Assembly (NCBI GenBank): GCA_002368175.1
Contig: AP018172.1
Location: 286,001-350,000, forward strand
Source: Calothrix sp. NIES-2098
GTDB taxonomy: Bacteria > Cyanobacteriota > Cyanobacteriia > Cyanobacteriales > Nostocaceae
Direction of reading: 5' to 3'
DNA length: 64,000 bases
The notes under the pieces were generated by a model. It saw only the letters and a list, made by a program, of their open reading frames with translations, was not told the DNA's origin and did not search any database. Shown in pieces: positions 28,605 to 37,719 of the stretch. The position numbers and the translations under genes are program-made. Within the stretch, counting starts at the first letter, position 1, and every line of letters starts with the position of its first letter.

Positions 28605-28951
28605 TAGGTCAATAGGCTCAAATTGAGGAGCCTGACGATGTGTTCCCATAAGTGATTTCTGAATTTAATTAAAATCGTGACTCAACAAATTCTGCTTTCA
28701 ACTCTTTACATGGGCGATCGCAAACTAGAATGCGTCAAAGTAGCCTTTGACACTAAGGGGAACGCTCGTCTTAGCCCTGTTGTAATAGTTGGAAGCAAGA
28801 ATTTGTGTACCTGCTGTGAGTTTTCATACCACAGCGCTGCATGAGGCTGGCAATTAGTTGGCCTGAGCGATTGAGAATGAGGATTAAAAAATACTTGATT
28901 AGATTTGCCAGTTAAGCTCTCAAAGCAACCAAATACCAAGAAGTTAACAAT
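28605..28951. other. Intergenic region holding a decayed aminotransferase start
   Basis: The 347-base gap between the acetyltransferase and the MBL-Rieske gene has no intact gene. Most of it is occupied by the remnant described at 28677-28844. Confidence 0.6.
28677..28844 (+). pseudogene. Decayed 5' copy of the DegT/PglE aminotransferase gene
   Basis: Reading from GTG 28677, the first 27 codons match the start of the aminotransferase at 30500 almost residue for residue: QILLST, MGDR, LE and AFDT correspond to QILLST, MGDR, LE and AFAT. DNA similarity is very high through about 28755, then is lost, and the frame stops at 28842-28844. This is a partial duplication or a scar of a recombination event that once placed an aminotransferase directly after the acetyltransferase, the order typical of pgl-like operons. 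Confidence 0.75.
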
Positions 28952-30490
28952 ATGAAGATTACTTCTTTAGGTCACGCAGGTCTCCAGCTAGAACTCAAAA
29001 GTGCTAAATTACTGGTCGATCCGTGGCTTTCTCCAGAGGGAGCGTTTTTAAGTTCGTGGTTTCAATATCCTGATAACCAACATTTGATGGCATCTCTAGC
29101 GCTGCAACCAACTGCGATCGCTCTTTCTCACGAGCATTTAGACCACGTCGATCCTTGGTTTCTCGCCCAACTACCACCAGAGACACCGACGATTATTCCC
29201 CGTTATCCCTCGCCAGTATTAAAACAGAAAATTGCCGCAGCTGGACTAAAGAACATTATAGAAGTACCGCAGTGGCAATCAATACAAATAACTGAAGAAA
29301 TTAGCGTGTTCTTTGTCTCAGAAGAGTCACCGATGAACCACGATTCAGCTGTGGTAATTGTGGGTGAGGGACAGACACTCATCAATCTCAATGATGCGCG
29401 CTTGTCAGTAGCTCAACTACGCAACATCCGTACTAAAGTGGGTGGAGTAATTGATGTGTTAGCACTGCAAGGTGCAGGAGCTTCTTGGTATCCTATCTGC
29501 TATGAGTACCCAGAAAGCCGCAAAAAAGAACTTTCCCAGCGCAAGCGCATAGCTAAGTTCAACTATCTCAAACGAGCGATCGCAGCTGTTGAACCAGTCA
29601 ATATTATTCCTTTTGCCGGGCCTCCTTGTTTTCTAGATGCAGAACTGACTTGGGTAAATGCTGAGATGGAAGAGGGCATTTTTCCCGATCTAGAGCAGGT
29701 AATAAATTGGCTCAAAGAGAGAGAAATTCACAATACTGTGAGTTTGCTACCAGGTGATGCTTTTGATATCGCTAGCAAGCAAAAACAAGCCGATCCGATC
29801 TGGAGTGATTTTTGCTTTAGTCAGCGTGCTTCTTACCTCAAAGACTATGCTGCGCGTAGAACTGCCAACATTGCCGCCTTGAAAGCTCGTTATCCCCAAC
29901 CTACCGAGTCTCTTTACCCGCCATTCCGAGACTATTTTCAGAACTTATTAGCAATGAGTCCCTACTTCAACAGTAAAATTGGGATGCGAATTGGCTTTGA
30001 GATTACAGGCCCGGGTGGAGGAAAATGGGCAGTCGATTTTCGCTCTGGGAAAGAAGGAGTGGATGACGAGATGGGTGAATGTAGCTATGGATATCGTTTC
30101 GCATCAAGATGGCTACCTTCATTATTGGATGGTTCCTTACCTTGGGAAGACTTTTTTCTATCTTTACGATTTGAGGTATGGCGAAATCCAGATATCTATA
30201 ATGACCATCTTTTAGGACTCCTGAAATTTGCTTGTCCCCAATCCTTGCAAGCTGTGGAAGAATACGAAAATGCAATGGATTCCCAAGAGCAGATTACAAT
30301 TCACTGCGAAGGAGATAATTACTTAGTACAGCGCCATTGTCCCCATGCAGGTTTTGACTTGCAGGAGGTAGGAGAAGTATTACCTGGAGGAATTTTGCGC
30401 TGTTTAGGTCATCATTACGAGTTTGATTTAAATACAGGAAAATGCCTCAACGGCAAATGCAACTTACTTAGCAGCAAGCGGATTAATTAG
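28952..30490 (+). CDS. Metallo-beta-lactamase-fold / Rieske [2Fe-2S] fusion protein
   Basis: A 512-residue two-domain protein. Residues 1 to about 270 form a metallo-beta-lactamase fold of the UlaG/CMAH kind (SLGHAGLQLE, DPWLSPEG, and SHEHLDH with His60, His62, Asp64 and His65 as metal ligands). The last 70 residues form a Rieske cluster site: Cys463-Pro-His465 and Cys484-x2-His487. The only well-known enzyme joining these two folds is CMP-Neu5Ac hydroxylase, but there the Rieske domain is N-terminal. The likely role is an oxygen-dependent hydroxylation of a nucleotide-activated or lipid-linked sugar in this cluster, with electrons through the Rieske centre. It directly abuts the aminotransferase gene. 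Activity and substrate are inference. Confidence 0.87.
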   Translation: MKITSLGHAGLQLELKSAKLLVDPWLSPEGAFLSSWFQYPDNQHLMASLALQPTAIALSHEHLDHVDPWFLAQLPPETPTIIPRYPSPVLKQKIAAAGLKNIIEVPQWQSIQITEEISVFFVSEESPMNHDSAVVIVGEGQTLINLNDARLSVAQLRNIRTKVGGVIDVLALQGAGASWYPICYEYPESRKKELSQRKRIAKFNYLKRAIAAVEPVNIIPFAGPPCFLDAELTWVNAEMEEGIFPDLEQVINWLKEREIHNTVSLLPGDAFDIASKQKQADPIWSDFCFSQRASYLKDYAARRTANIAALKARYPQPTESLYPPFRDYFQNLLAMSPYFNSKIGMRIGFEITGPGGGKWAVDFRSGKEGVDDEMGECSYGYRFASRWLPSLLDGSLPWEDFFLSLRFEVWRNPDIYNDHLLGLLKFACPQSLQAVEEYENAMDSQEQITIHCEGDNYLVQRHCPHAGFDLQEVGEVLPGGILRCLGHHYEFDLNTGKCLNGKCNLLSSKRIN

Positions 30491-30499
30491 GTGATGCAA

Positions 30500-31645
30500 A
30501 TGAATAAACAAATTCTGCTTTCAACCCCTCACATGGGCGATCGCGAACTCGAATTCGTCCAAGAAGCCTTTGCAACTAACTGGATAGCCCCTGTTGGCCC
30601 CCATGTCGATGCTTTTGAACAGGAATTTTGTCAAGTTACTGGTGCGGGTTATGCGGCGGCTGTCAGTTCGGGGACAGCAGCTATTCATTTAGCTTTGCGA
30701 TTAATTGGGGTGGAATCGGGAGATGAAGTTTTTTGTTCGACGCTGACCTTTGCGGCTACTGCTAATCCGATAGTTTATCAGGGAGCCAAACCAGTATTTA
30801 TTGATAGCGATCGCACTTCTTGGAACATGAATCCCGATTTGTTGCAAGCAGCCCTAGAACACCGCGCCCGCATTGGCAAATTACCCAAAGCAGTTGTGCT
30901 AGTACATTTATACGGGCAAAGTGCAGACATCGATCCGATCCTCAAAGCTTGCGATCGCTATGAAATTCCTTTAATTGAAGATGCAGCAGAAGCCTTAGGT
31001 GCTACCTACAAAGGCCGACATCCTGGAACCTTTGGCAAAATTGGTATTTATTCCTTCAACGGCAATAAAATTATCACTACATCTGGCGGTGGGATGTTAG
31101 TTTCAGATGACCCAGATTTAGTTAAAAAAGCCCGATTTCTCGCCACTCAAGCCCGCGATCCGGCACCTCATTACCAACATTCAGAAATAGGCTTTAACTA
31201 TCGCCTCAGCAATGTTTTGGCAGGGATTGGTCGGGGTCAATTGCAAGTTTTAAGCGATCGCGTCGCCGCTAGACGCCGCAACTTTGAGATTTACCAACAA
31301 GCTTTAGGAAAGTTGCCAGGAATCGAATTCATGCCAGAAGCCAGTTTTGGACGTGCTACCCGTTGGCTGACTTGCCTGACCATCAATCCCCAGGTTTTTG
31401 GTGCAGATCGAGAACAAGTACGCCTAGCACTTGCCGCACAACAAATTGAAGCCCGTCCTGTCTGGAAACCTTTGCACCTCCAGCCCGTATTTGCTAACTG
31501 TGAAGCTATTGGTGGTAGTGTAGCAGAAGAATTATTTACACAGGGTCTTTGCTTGCCTTCAGGCTCGAATCTCACAGACGAAGATTTAGAGCGAGTAATT
31601 AATGCGATCGCCAAAATGCACCATCCTATAGAACAACTCATTTGA
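30500..31645 (+). CDS. DegT/DnrJ/EryC1/StrS sugar aminotransferase, PglE-like
   Basis: The protein is 381 residues from ATG 30500, which lies about 6 bases after an AGGTGA ribosome-binding site; the decayed copy at 28677 has no counterpart of upstream in-frame GTG/ATG codons. Fold-type I aminotransferase motifs are clear: SSGTAAIHLAL, TFAATANPI, IEDAAEALGA, and SFNGNKIITTSGGG with the PLP lysine at about Lys190. These enzymes transaminate UDP-4-keto-6-deoxy-HexNAc with glutamate. Together with the genes at 4165, 27984 and 16217 this completes a diNAc-bacillosamine-type route. Confidence 0.93.
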   Translation: MNKQILLSTPHMGDRELEFVQEAFATNWIAPVGPHVDAFEQEFCQVTGAGYAAAVSSGTAAIHLALRLIGVESGDEVFCSTLTFAATANPIVYQGAKPVFIDSDRTSWNMNPDLLQAALEHRARIGKLPKAVVLVHLYGQSADIDPILKACDRYEIPLIEDAAEALGATYKGRHPGTFGKIGIYSFNGNKIITTSGGGMLVSDDPDLVKKARFLATQARDPAPHYQHSEIGFNYRLSNVLAGIGRGQLQVLSDRVAARRRNFEIYQQALGKLPGIEFMPEASFGRATRWLTCLTINPQVFGADREQVRLALAAQQIEARPVWKPLHLQPVFANCEAIGGSVAEELFTQGLCLPSGSNLTDEDLERVINAIAKMHHPIEQLI

Positions 31646-31669
31646 GAGGCTAGATTTGACGATTGCGAT

Positions 31670-31698
31670 ACTGTTGTTTAATCGTCCTTAACAACAGT
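31670..31698 (+). terminator. Hairpin between the aminotransferase and Wzc-like genes
   Basis: ACTGTTGTT-AA pairs with TTAACAACAGT across a 6-base loop, with one bulged T. The stem is 11 bp and begins 25 bases after the aminotransferase stop. There is no strong T-run, so it may act as an attenuator or RNA-processing site. Confidence 0.4.
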
Positions 31699-31756
31699 TC
31701 ATAATTCAAAATGAATTGAAGAGTTCTATACAATAAAAAAAACATAAAAATTGATT

Positions 31757-33952
31757 ATGGAAACTCAAGCACCTTTATTTAGTTTTAATAACTATTGGCA
31801 CATACTGAAGCGCCGTTGGTTCCCTAGTTTAGGAGTTTTTATCCCAGTTTTTCTGCTGACTGTCATGGCTCTCTCTTTAAAAAAACCTGATTACGAGGCA
31901 CAGGGAAAACTCTTATTTCAAAGGACAAATACTATCTCCTCGCTAACAGGAGTAGGAACAGAAATAGGCAAGTTAGAAGCAGTCGCTCAAGATAATAAAA
32001 CTAATCCCTTAAATACAGAGGCAGAAATCATCCGTTCCGTTCCCCTAATCCAAAGAACTATAGATGAACTGGGATTGAGAAACGAGAAAGGAGAGATTTT
32101 AAAAATTAATGAATTTTTGTCAAAACTGTTTGTCAAAGATGTCAATGGAGCCGACATTATCACAGTTTCTTACAGAGACCGCGAGCCTGAAACAACTGCA
32201 AAAGTTGTGAATACAGTGATGAATATATATTTAGAACACAACGTATCTTCGCGGCGCAAAGAAGCAGCATCTGCTCGCCAGTTTCTGCAAAAAGAATTAC
32301 CTCATGCTGAATCAGTTGTGAGAAAAGCTGAAGCTGAACTTGCAAAGTTTAAAGATCGAAACAAAGTAGTTTCCTTGCAAGAAGAAGCAACTAAAGCACT
32401 AGAAATTATTACAGACTTACAAAAACAAATTGGTGACTCGGAATCTCAAATTGCTAGTATCAACGCCCAGTCTGAAGATCTGCGACGGCAATTGAGTATG
32501 AATTCTCAAGGAGCAGTAGCTATGACCTCGATTAGCCAATCTCCTGGGGTACAAGATATTCTCAAAGAGATTCAACAGCTCGAATCTCAACTGGCAGCTA
32601 GGCGAACTGTTTTGCAAGATAGCCATCCACAAATCGTTAGTTTACAAGATAAGTTAGATGCCTTAAAGAAGATACTACAACAGCGAATTAAACAGGTTGT
32701 AGGTACAAGTCAACCACAAGTAGCAGATGGTAATTTGCAGGCAGGAGCGTTGCAACAACAACTTACCGCAGACCTTGTGAGATTACAATCAACCCGTCTG
32801 GGTTTAGCCAGTCAAGTTGCAGCCTTGTCCCAATTACAAGCAGATTATAAACAACGCCTCCAAGCCCTTCCGAGATTGGAACAGCAACAGCGCCAGCTAG
32901 AGCGCAAAGTGCAAGCATCCCAATCTACCTATTTACTGATGCTACAAAAACTTCAAGAAAGTCAAATAGCAGAAAATCAGAATGTCGGTAACGCTAGCTT
33001 GGTATCTGAAGCTCAAGTTCCTGACAAGCCGATTTCTTCGCCGTTGCTATCGTATATAACTGCTGGCTTACTAGCTACCTTAGCTGCTTTGGCAACTATG
33101 TATATTTTAGAAGCCAGAGATAAATCAATCAAGACTGTTGATGAAGCCAAACAATTATTGGGACTAACTTTGTTAGGGGTAATTCCTTTCTCTAACGAAC
33201 CAACAACAGCTCTTACTAGCAATAATGAACTAGAGCCATATACTTCTAGACTGTTTTTGAGAAATGCTACGCGATCGCCCATTAGCGAAGCTTATCGAAT
33301 GCTGCGGGCAAATTTGAAGTTCATGAGCGCTGATAAAGAATTAAAGGTGATTGTTGTCACCAGTTCTGTACCAGGAGAAGGTAAGTCAACAGTAGCAGCT
33401 AATTTAGCTTTAGCAATGGCGCAGCTGGAGCGTAAAGTTTTACTCGTAGATGGAGATTTGCACCGTCCAGTTCAGCATCTTATTTGGGATGTAACTAATA
33501 GCCAAGGTCTCAGCAATGTGATTGTTGGAGAGTCGGAAATCAAGACAGCCACCAACAAAGTTATGGATAACATGGATAATTTAGATGTCTTGACTGCTGG
33601 AGTTGTACCTCCCTCGCCCGCATCTCTGCTGGATTCAAAACGCATGGCTTCTTTAATGCAGAATTTTGCTGTTAACTACGATTTTGTGATTATTGATGCT
33701 CCCGCATTAAACGTTGCAGCTGATGCAGCGACATTAGGACAAATGGCTGATGGCGTTTTATTTGTCGTTCGTCCTGGGGTAGTTGATTCTGTGAACGCCG
33801 CTATGGCTTGTGATATTTTAGAAAAATCTGGTCAGAACGTCCTAGGACAAGTTGTGAACGCAGTTATTCCCAAAAATGAAAGCCATAGTTACTACTATTT
33901 CAACGAAGAATCTGACCTGCCAAAATATTCTCTGGCCATCAGTCGCAGGTAA
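31757..33952 (+). CDS. Polysaccharide co-polymerase / bacterial tyrosine kinase, Wzc-like
   Basis: A 731-residue protein. An N-terminal Wzz domain has a first membrane helix near residues 25-45, a long periplasmic coiled-coil region (about 170-400) and a second helix near 430-450. A cytoplasmic BY-kinase domain follows with SSVPGEGKST (Walker A), LLVDGDLHRP (Walker A') and FVIIDAPAL (Walker B). A C-terminal tyrosine cluster (SYYYF) and a final tyrosine are the expected autophosphorylation sites. It controls chain length and export of the polymer made by the Wzx/Wzy pair. ATG 31757 is chosen over an upstream TTG two codons away. It closes the + strand run. Confidence 0.92.
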   Translation: METQAPLFSFNNYWHILKRRWFPSLGVFIPVFLLTVMALSLKKPDYEAQGKLLFQRTNTISSLTGVGTEIGKLEAVAQDNKTNPLNTEAEIIRSVPLIQRTIDELGLRNEKGEILKINEFLSKLFVKDVNGADIITVSYRDREPETTAKVVNTVMNIYLEHNVSSRRKEAASARQFLQKELPHAESVVRKAEAELAKFKDRNKVVSLQEEATKALEIITDLQKQIGDSESQIASINAQSEDLRRQLSMNSQGAVAMTSISQSPGVQDILKEIQQLESQLAARRTVLQDSHPQIVSLQDKLDALKKILQQRIKQVVGTSQPQVADGNLQAGALQQQLTADLVRLQSTRLGLASQVAALSQLQADYKQRLQALPRLEQQQRQLERKVQASQSTYLLMLQKLQESQIAENQNVGNASLVSEAQVPDKPISSPLLSYITAGLLATLAALATMYILEARDKSIKTVDEAKQLLGLTLLGVIPFSNEPTTALTSNNELEPYTSRLFLRNATRSPISEAYRMLRANLKFMSADKELKVIVVTSSVPGEGKSTVAANLALAMAQLERKVLLVDGDLHRPVQHLIWDVTNSQGLSNVIVGESEIKTATNKVMDNMDNLDVLTAGVVPPSPASLLDSKRMASLMQNFAVNYDFVIIDAPALNVAADAATLGQMADGVLFVVRPGVVDSVNAAMACDILEKSGQNVLGQVVNAVIPKNESHSYYYFNEESDLPKYSLAISRR

Positions 33953-34040
33953 AAGATTGAGCTAATAGCAAAATGTCCCTAAAAACTGCATATTTTTGAG
34001 AAAGACCGGGATTGGTGGTGAATCGCTGGTCGCTTGTGCT

Positions 34041-34085
34041 GTTTGACATACTCTCTGGAATTGAATTCAGGAGAGCGTGTCAAAC
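34041..34085. terminator. Bidirectional terminator hairpin between convergent genes
   Basis: GTTTGACATACTCTCT (34041 on) pairs with GGAGAGCGTGTCAAAC (to 34085), with mainly wobble mismatches and a further short AATT/AATT extension at the apex. It lies between the convergent Wzc-like and epimerase genes, where it can end transcription from both sides. Confidence 0.7.
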
Positions 34086-34099
34086 ATCACAATTATTAA

Positions 34100-35050
34100 T
34101 TAGCTATACAATGCCTTAATCCATTGCCATTCTTGAGTCAAACCTTCCCTCAGAGACACTTGAGGGTGATATTTGAGAATTTCTCGTGCTTTAGATACGT
34201 CAGCAGCGGTGTGACGCGCATCTCCCATTGCCTTTTCTATATGGTTTCTTTTGATGGGTTTGCCAACTATCTCTGCCATCGTATCGAGAACTTCTGCTAA
34301 CACGACTCTGCTACCACCACCGATATTAAATATTTCCCCAATAGCTTCCGGGATAGTGGCGGCGGCTAAATTGGCGGCTACAGCATCACTGACAAAGGTA
34401 AAATCTCGCGTTTGTTGACCATCCCCATAAACGGGAATCGCTTCATCTTGTAAAACTGCTTTGAAAAACTTATGAAATGCCATGTCAGGGCGTTGTCTCG
34501 GCCCATAAACGGTAAAATACCGCAGAGATACAAAAGGTACGCCAAAGTTTTTGTGATACAGCCCACATAAACGCTCGGCTGCTAGCTTAGTAATACCATA
34601 AGGAGAGACAGGACGAGGCGCAATACCCTCGTTGGTAGGTAAGGTTTCTGCATCACCATAAATACTAGAGGTAGAAGCAAACACTAGTCTTTTGAGGTTT
34701 TTCGCATCTTTGGCTGCTTCTAACAAAACTTGCGTGGCATTAATATTGCGTTCCGTGTAGGCGCGGAAACCTTTTCCCCAACTTGCTCTTACCCCTGCTT
34801 GTGCTGCTTGATGGTAAATTACTTCCACATCTTGGAGTAGCGTCTGCCAATCTAAAAACTGAATATCTCCTTCAACTAGTGAAAAGTTAGGAAACACTTG
34901 TAGGTGTCCAATATTCTTGCGTTTGAATGTCGGATCGTAGTAATCGTTAAATTCATCAATGCCAATTACTTGTTCGCCTTGTTGCAGCAAGGCTTCTGCA
35001 AGATGAGAACCAATAAATCCTGCTGCTCCTGTGACAATGATTTTAGCCAT
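34100..35050 (-). CDS. NAD-dependent sugar epimerase/dehydratase (UDP-glucuronate/galactose epimerase-like)
   Basis: A 316-residue extended SDR. It has the NAD loop TGAAGFIGSHL at the N-terminus, FNDYYDP typical of UDP-glucuronate 4-epimerase-like enzymes, and SSIYGDAETLP. The Tyr-x3-Lys pair is in PYGITKLAAE, followed by RYFTVYGPRQRPDMA and QTRDFTFVSD. It probably supplies an epimerised UDP-uronic acid or galactose-type precursor for the adjacent polysaccharide cluster, though it is transcribed oppositely from its own promoter in the 35051-35265 gap. The precise sugar cannot be fixed. Confidence 0.88.
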   Translation of the reverse strand: MAKIIVTGAAGFIGSHLAEALLQQGEQVIGIDEFNDYYDPTFKRKNIGHLQVFPNFSLVEGDIQFLDWQTLLQDVEVIYHQAAQAGVRASWGKGFRAYTERNINATQVLLEAAKDAKNLKRLVFASTSSIYGDAETLPTNEGIAPRPVSPYGITKLAAERLCGLYHKNFGVPFVSLRYFTVYGPRQRPDMAFHKFFKAVLQDEAIPVYGDGQQTRDFTFVSDAVAANLAAATIPEAIGEIFNIGGGSRVVLAEVLDTMAEIVGKPIKRNHIEKAMGDARHTAADVSKAREILKYHPQVSLREGLTQEWQWIKALYS

Positions 35051-35265
35051 ATTGCTGATTTTTTGAGCTGTGTATATTCACAGGGTAATACTTATAACCA
35101 GTAAAAGTTCTTTCGGGTAGAGAGCGATCGCTATTCCCAACCAAATTCAAGGTTATTTGTAACTAAATTTACTTAATAGTTAAATACAGCACTGATTTTT
35201 GGGCACTATGAGTTTACTAAATGTGTTAAATTTGTCGCCAGCTGCCCTGATGCAGCTTCAGCCTC

Positions 35266-37683
35266 ATGAAGTGGAAAGTTCAATTGCGTCCGGAACCGAC
35301 AATCGTTATAGCATCTTTGGTTATTCCCGCGATTCACTTCTACCTTTGCAAGATATCTGTATCGATGTCCTTTGAAAATGGATCGGCAGCTATCTGGCCT
35401 TCAGCAGGTCTTTTTTTAGCTAGTTTTCTACTACTGGGATATCGGATTTGGCCTGTACTATTGTTGGGTGACATCATTGCTGAATACATACACTTATACC
35501 CTAATGACTTGATAGCAAGTAGCCTCATCTCAGTTTGGGATACTATTGACCCTTTGGTAGCCAGTTGGTTAATCAATCGTTTCATCAAACACCGCAATAT
35601 CCTAGAGAGGTCTGGGGATACTTTTAGATTTTTAATCCTGTTAGTGCCTACTCCAGTCATCGGAACTACTTTTGCCGTAGCCACACTTTGCCTACGTCAC
35701 ATCACTCCTTGGACTGCTTATGGAGAAACCTGGCGAAGTTGGTTTACGGCACTTTTGGGCGGCGCACTCGTTGTTACACCTGCATTATTAACTTGGTTCC
35801 AGAGATCGGGGAAGCAAGAACGGCTGAACCGAGAAAAAATTATTGAGTTCGCACTGCTGCTGTTATTTTTAATTGCCATCAGTCGGATCGTTTTTTGGCT
35901 AGGGTATCCTGTAGAGTACACGATCGTTCCCCTGTTAATTTGGTCGGCGTTTCGGTTTGGACAACGGGAATCGACTTTACTTGTAGTTTTGGTGTCCGCG
36001 ATCGCAGTTTTTGCCACAGCTCGTGGTTTTGGTGCATTTGCCAAACTAGAGTCGGTCAATCAGTCCCTAATATTATTGCAATCTTTTATCGGCGTTATCG
36101 CCGTTACTACCTTTATTCTTTGTGCTGTCATTAATGAAAACCGTCAAGCCCAAGCAACACTGAAAAAGACAAACGACGAGTTAGAACAACGGGTACAAGA
36201 CCGCACCCAACAGCTAAGACAAGCATTAGAAACTGCCGATGCGGCTAAAGTTGCAGCTGACAGCGCCAATAAAGCTAAAAGCGAATTCCTCGCTAACATG
36301 AGCCATGAGTTGAGAACTCCACTCAACGGTATCCTGGGCTACACCCAAATTTTGCGTCGTTCGGAACCCTTAAGCAATCGCGGACTTCACGGCATCGATA
36401 TTATCTCCCAGTGTGGTTCCCACCTGTTAACTCTGATCGAAGATGTCTTGGATCTGTCGAAAATCGAAGCCCGGAAAATGGAACTTCACCTGATTGATTT
36501 TCATTTTCCATCGTTTGTTGAAGGCGTTAGTGAAATTTGCCGCATCCGTGCCGAACAGAAAGGCATTTCATTTGTTTATCAAGGCGATGCTTTATTACCT
36601 GTGGGCATTCGGGCTGATGAAAAGCGCCTGCGGCAAGTTTTAATCAATCTACTTGGCAATGCTATTAAGTTTACCGATAAAGGTAGCGTCATCTTTCGCA
36701 TCACATCTCAAGCATTGGTCAACCAAGCCTCAGAGCAACCCGCAATTTACAAAATTCGCTTTGAGGTGGAAGATACCGGGGTGGGAATGACAAACCAACA
36801 ACTAGAGAAAATTTTCTTGCCTTTTGAGCAAGTAGGAGATATTCAAAAACAAGCTGAAGGTACGGGTTTAGGATTGGCAATTAGCTCAAAAATCGTTTCC
36901 CTGATGGGCAGCCAAATTGAGGTACAAAGTGAGTTGGGTAAAGGTACTAGCTTTTGGTTTGAGGTGGAGTTAGCTGAAGTTCCTGACTGGGCTGAAGCTT
37001 CCAGGATAGTACAACAAGGCACAATCGTTGGATATCAAGGCAGAAAGCAAAAAATCCTCGTTGTGGATGACAAATGGGAGAATCGCTCTGTCATTGTCAA
37101 TTTGCTAGCACCGATTGGCTTTGAACTCGCTGAGTCCAGTAACGCTCAAGCAGGATTAGAGCAAGCGATGCAATGGCAGCCAGACCTAATTATTACCGAC
37201 CTGGTGATGCCTGTAATGTCTGGTTTGGAATTTATCAAGCATCTGCGACAGTTGCCCCAACTCCAAAACGCGATCGTTATTGCTTCTTCTGCTAGTGTGT
37301 TTGAAATAGACCAATACAAAAGTTTTGATGTCGGAGCGAATGCATTTTTGCCAAAACCCGTGCAAATGGAAACTTTGTTAGAGTTGCTTTGCAAACATCT
37401 ACAACTGGAGTGGGTATATGAGGCAAAATCAGACCTAGCAATCCCAAACTCAAGCGATTTGATGTTAGCAGCAGCGATCGCTCCACCATCACTAGAAGTA
37501 TTAAACGAGCTGTACCAGCTGGCCAAAAAAGGCGATGTCTACGGAATTTTGGATCTAGCTCATCAAATTAAACAGCAGGACAGTATTTTGATTCCCTTTG
37601 CTCAAAAATTAATTCACTTAGCAGAGAATTTTCAACTTAACCCGCTACGAGATTTTATTGAAGGATATCTGGATAATCCTTAA
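35266..37683 (+). CDS. MASE1 hybrid sensor histidine kinase with receiver domain
   Basis: An 805-residue membrane sensor. Residues about 10-300 form a MASE1 domain with 8 or more helices, then a short coiled coil (about 305-335). HisKA has the phospho-acceptor His347 (MSHELRTPLNG), and HATPase_c has NLLGNAIKFTDKG, EDTGVGM and GTGLGLAISSKI. A receiver follows near 590-710 with Asp645 (ITDLVMPVMSG). A C-terminal helical tail (about 740-805) is unassigned and might be Hpt-like, but no HxxKG histidine motif was seen. It lies 36 bases before a second kinase gene, suggesting a two-gene phosphorelay. The ATG at 35266 lacks a clear ribosome-binding site. Confidence 0.9.
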   Translation: MKWKVQLRPEPTIVIASLVIPAIHFYLCKISVSMSFENGSAAIWPSAGLFLASFLLLGYRIWPVLLLGDIIAEYIHLYPNDLIASSLISVWDTIDPLVASWLINRFIKHRNILERSGDTFRFLILLVPTPVIGTTFAVATLCLRHITPWTAYGETWRSWFTALLGGALVVTPALLTWFQRSGKQERLNREKIIEFALLLLFLIAISRIVFWLGYPVEYTIVPLLIWSAFRFGQRESTLLVVLVSAIAVFATARGFGAFAKLESVNQSLILLQSFIGVIAVTTFILCAVINENRQAQATLKKTNDELEQRVQDRTQQLRQALETADAAKVAADSANKAKSEFLANMSHELRTPLNGILGYTQILRRSEPLSNRGLHGIDIISQCGSHLLTLIEDVLDLSKIEARKMELHLIDFHFPSFVEGVSEICRIRAEQKGISFVYQGDALLPVGIRADEKRLRQVLINLLGNAIKFTDKGSVIFRITSQALVNQASEQPAIYKIRFEVEDTGVGMTNQQLEKIFLPFEQVGDIQKQAEGTGLGLAISSKIVSLMGSQIEVQSELGKGTSFWFEVELAEVPDWAEASRIVQQGTIVGYQGRKQKILVVDDKWENRSVIVNLLAPIGFELAESSNAQAGLEQAMQWQPDLIITDLVMPVMSGLEFIKHLRQLPQLQNAIVIASSASVFEIDQYKSFDVGANAFLPKPVQMETLLELLCKHLQLEWVYEAKSDLAIPNSSDLMLAAAIAPPSLEVLNELYQLAKKGDVYGILDLAHQIKQQDSILIPFAQKLIHLAENFQLNPLRDFIEGYLDNP

Positions 37684-37719
37684 ATTGTCTTAATTTTTAA
37701 ACTATTTGATTGTAGATCT

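Noticed and set aside
28284..28649. 121-codon minus-strand frame over the PglD-like gene
   Set aside because: It is antisense to a well-conserved acetyltransferase and has a composition typical of a shadow frame.
28952..31645. Sialic-acid pathway (CMP-Neu5Ac hydroxylase with NeuD)
   Set aside because: No NeuB, NeuC or NeuA homologue is present in the window, and the nearby enzymes fit a diaminotrideoxyhexose route better.
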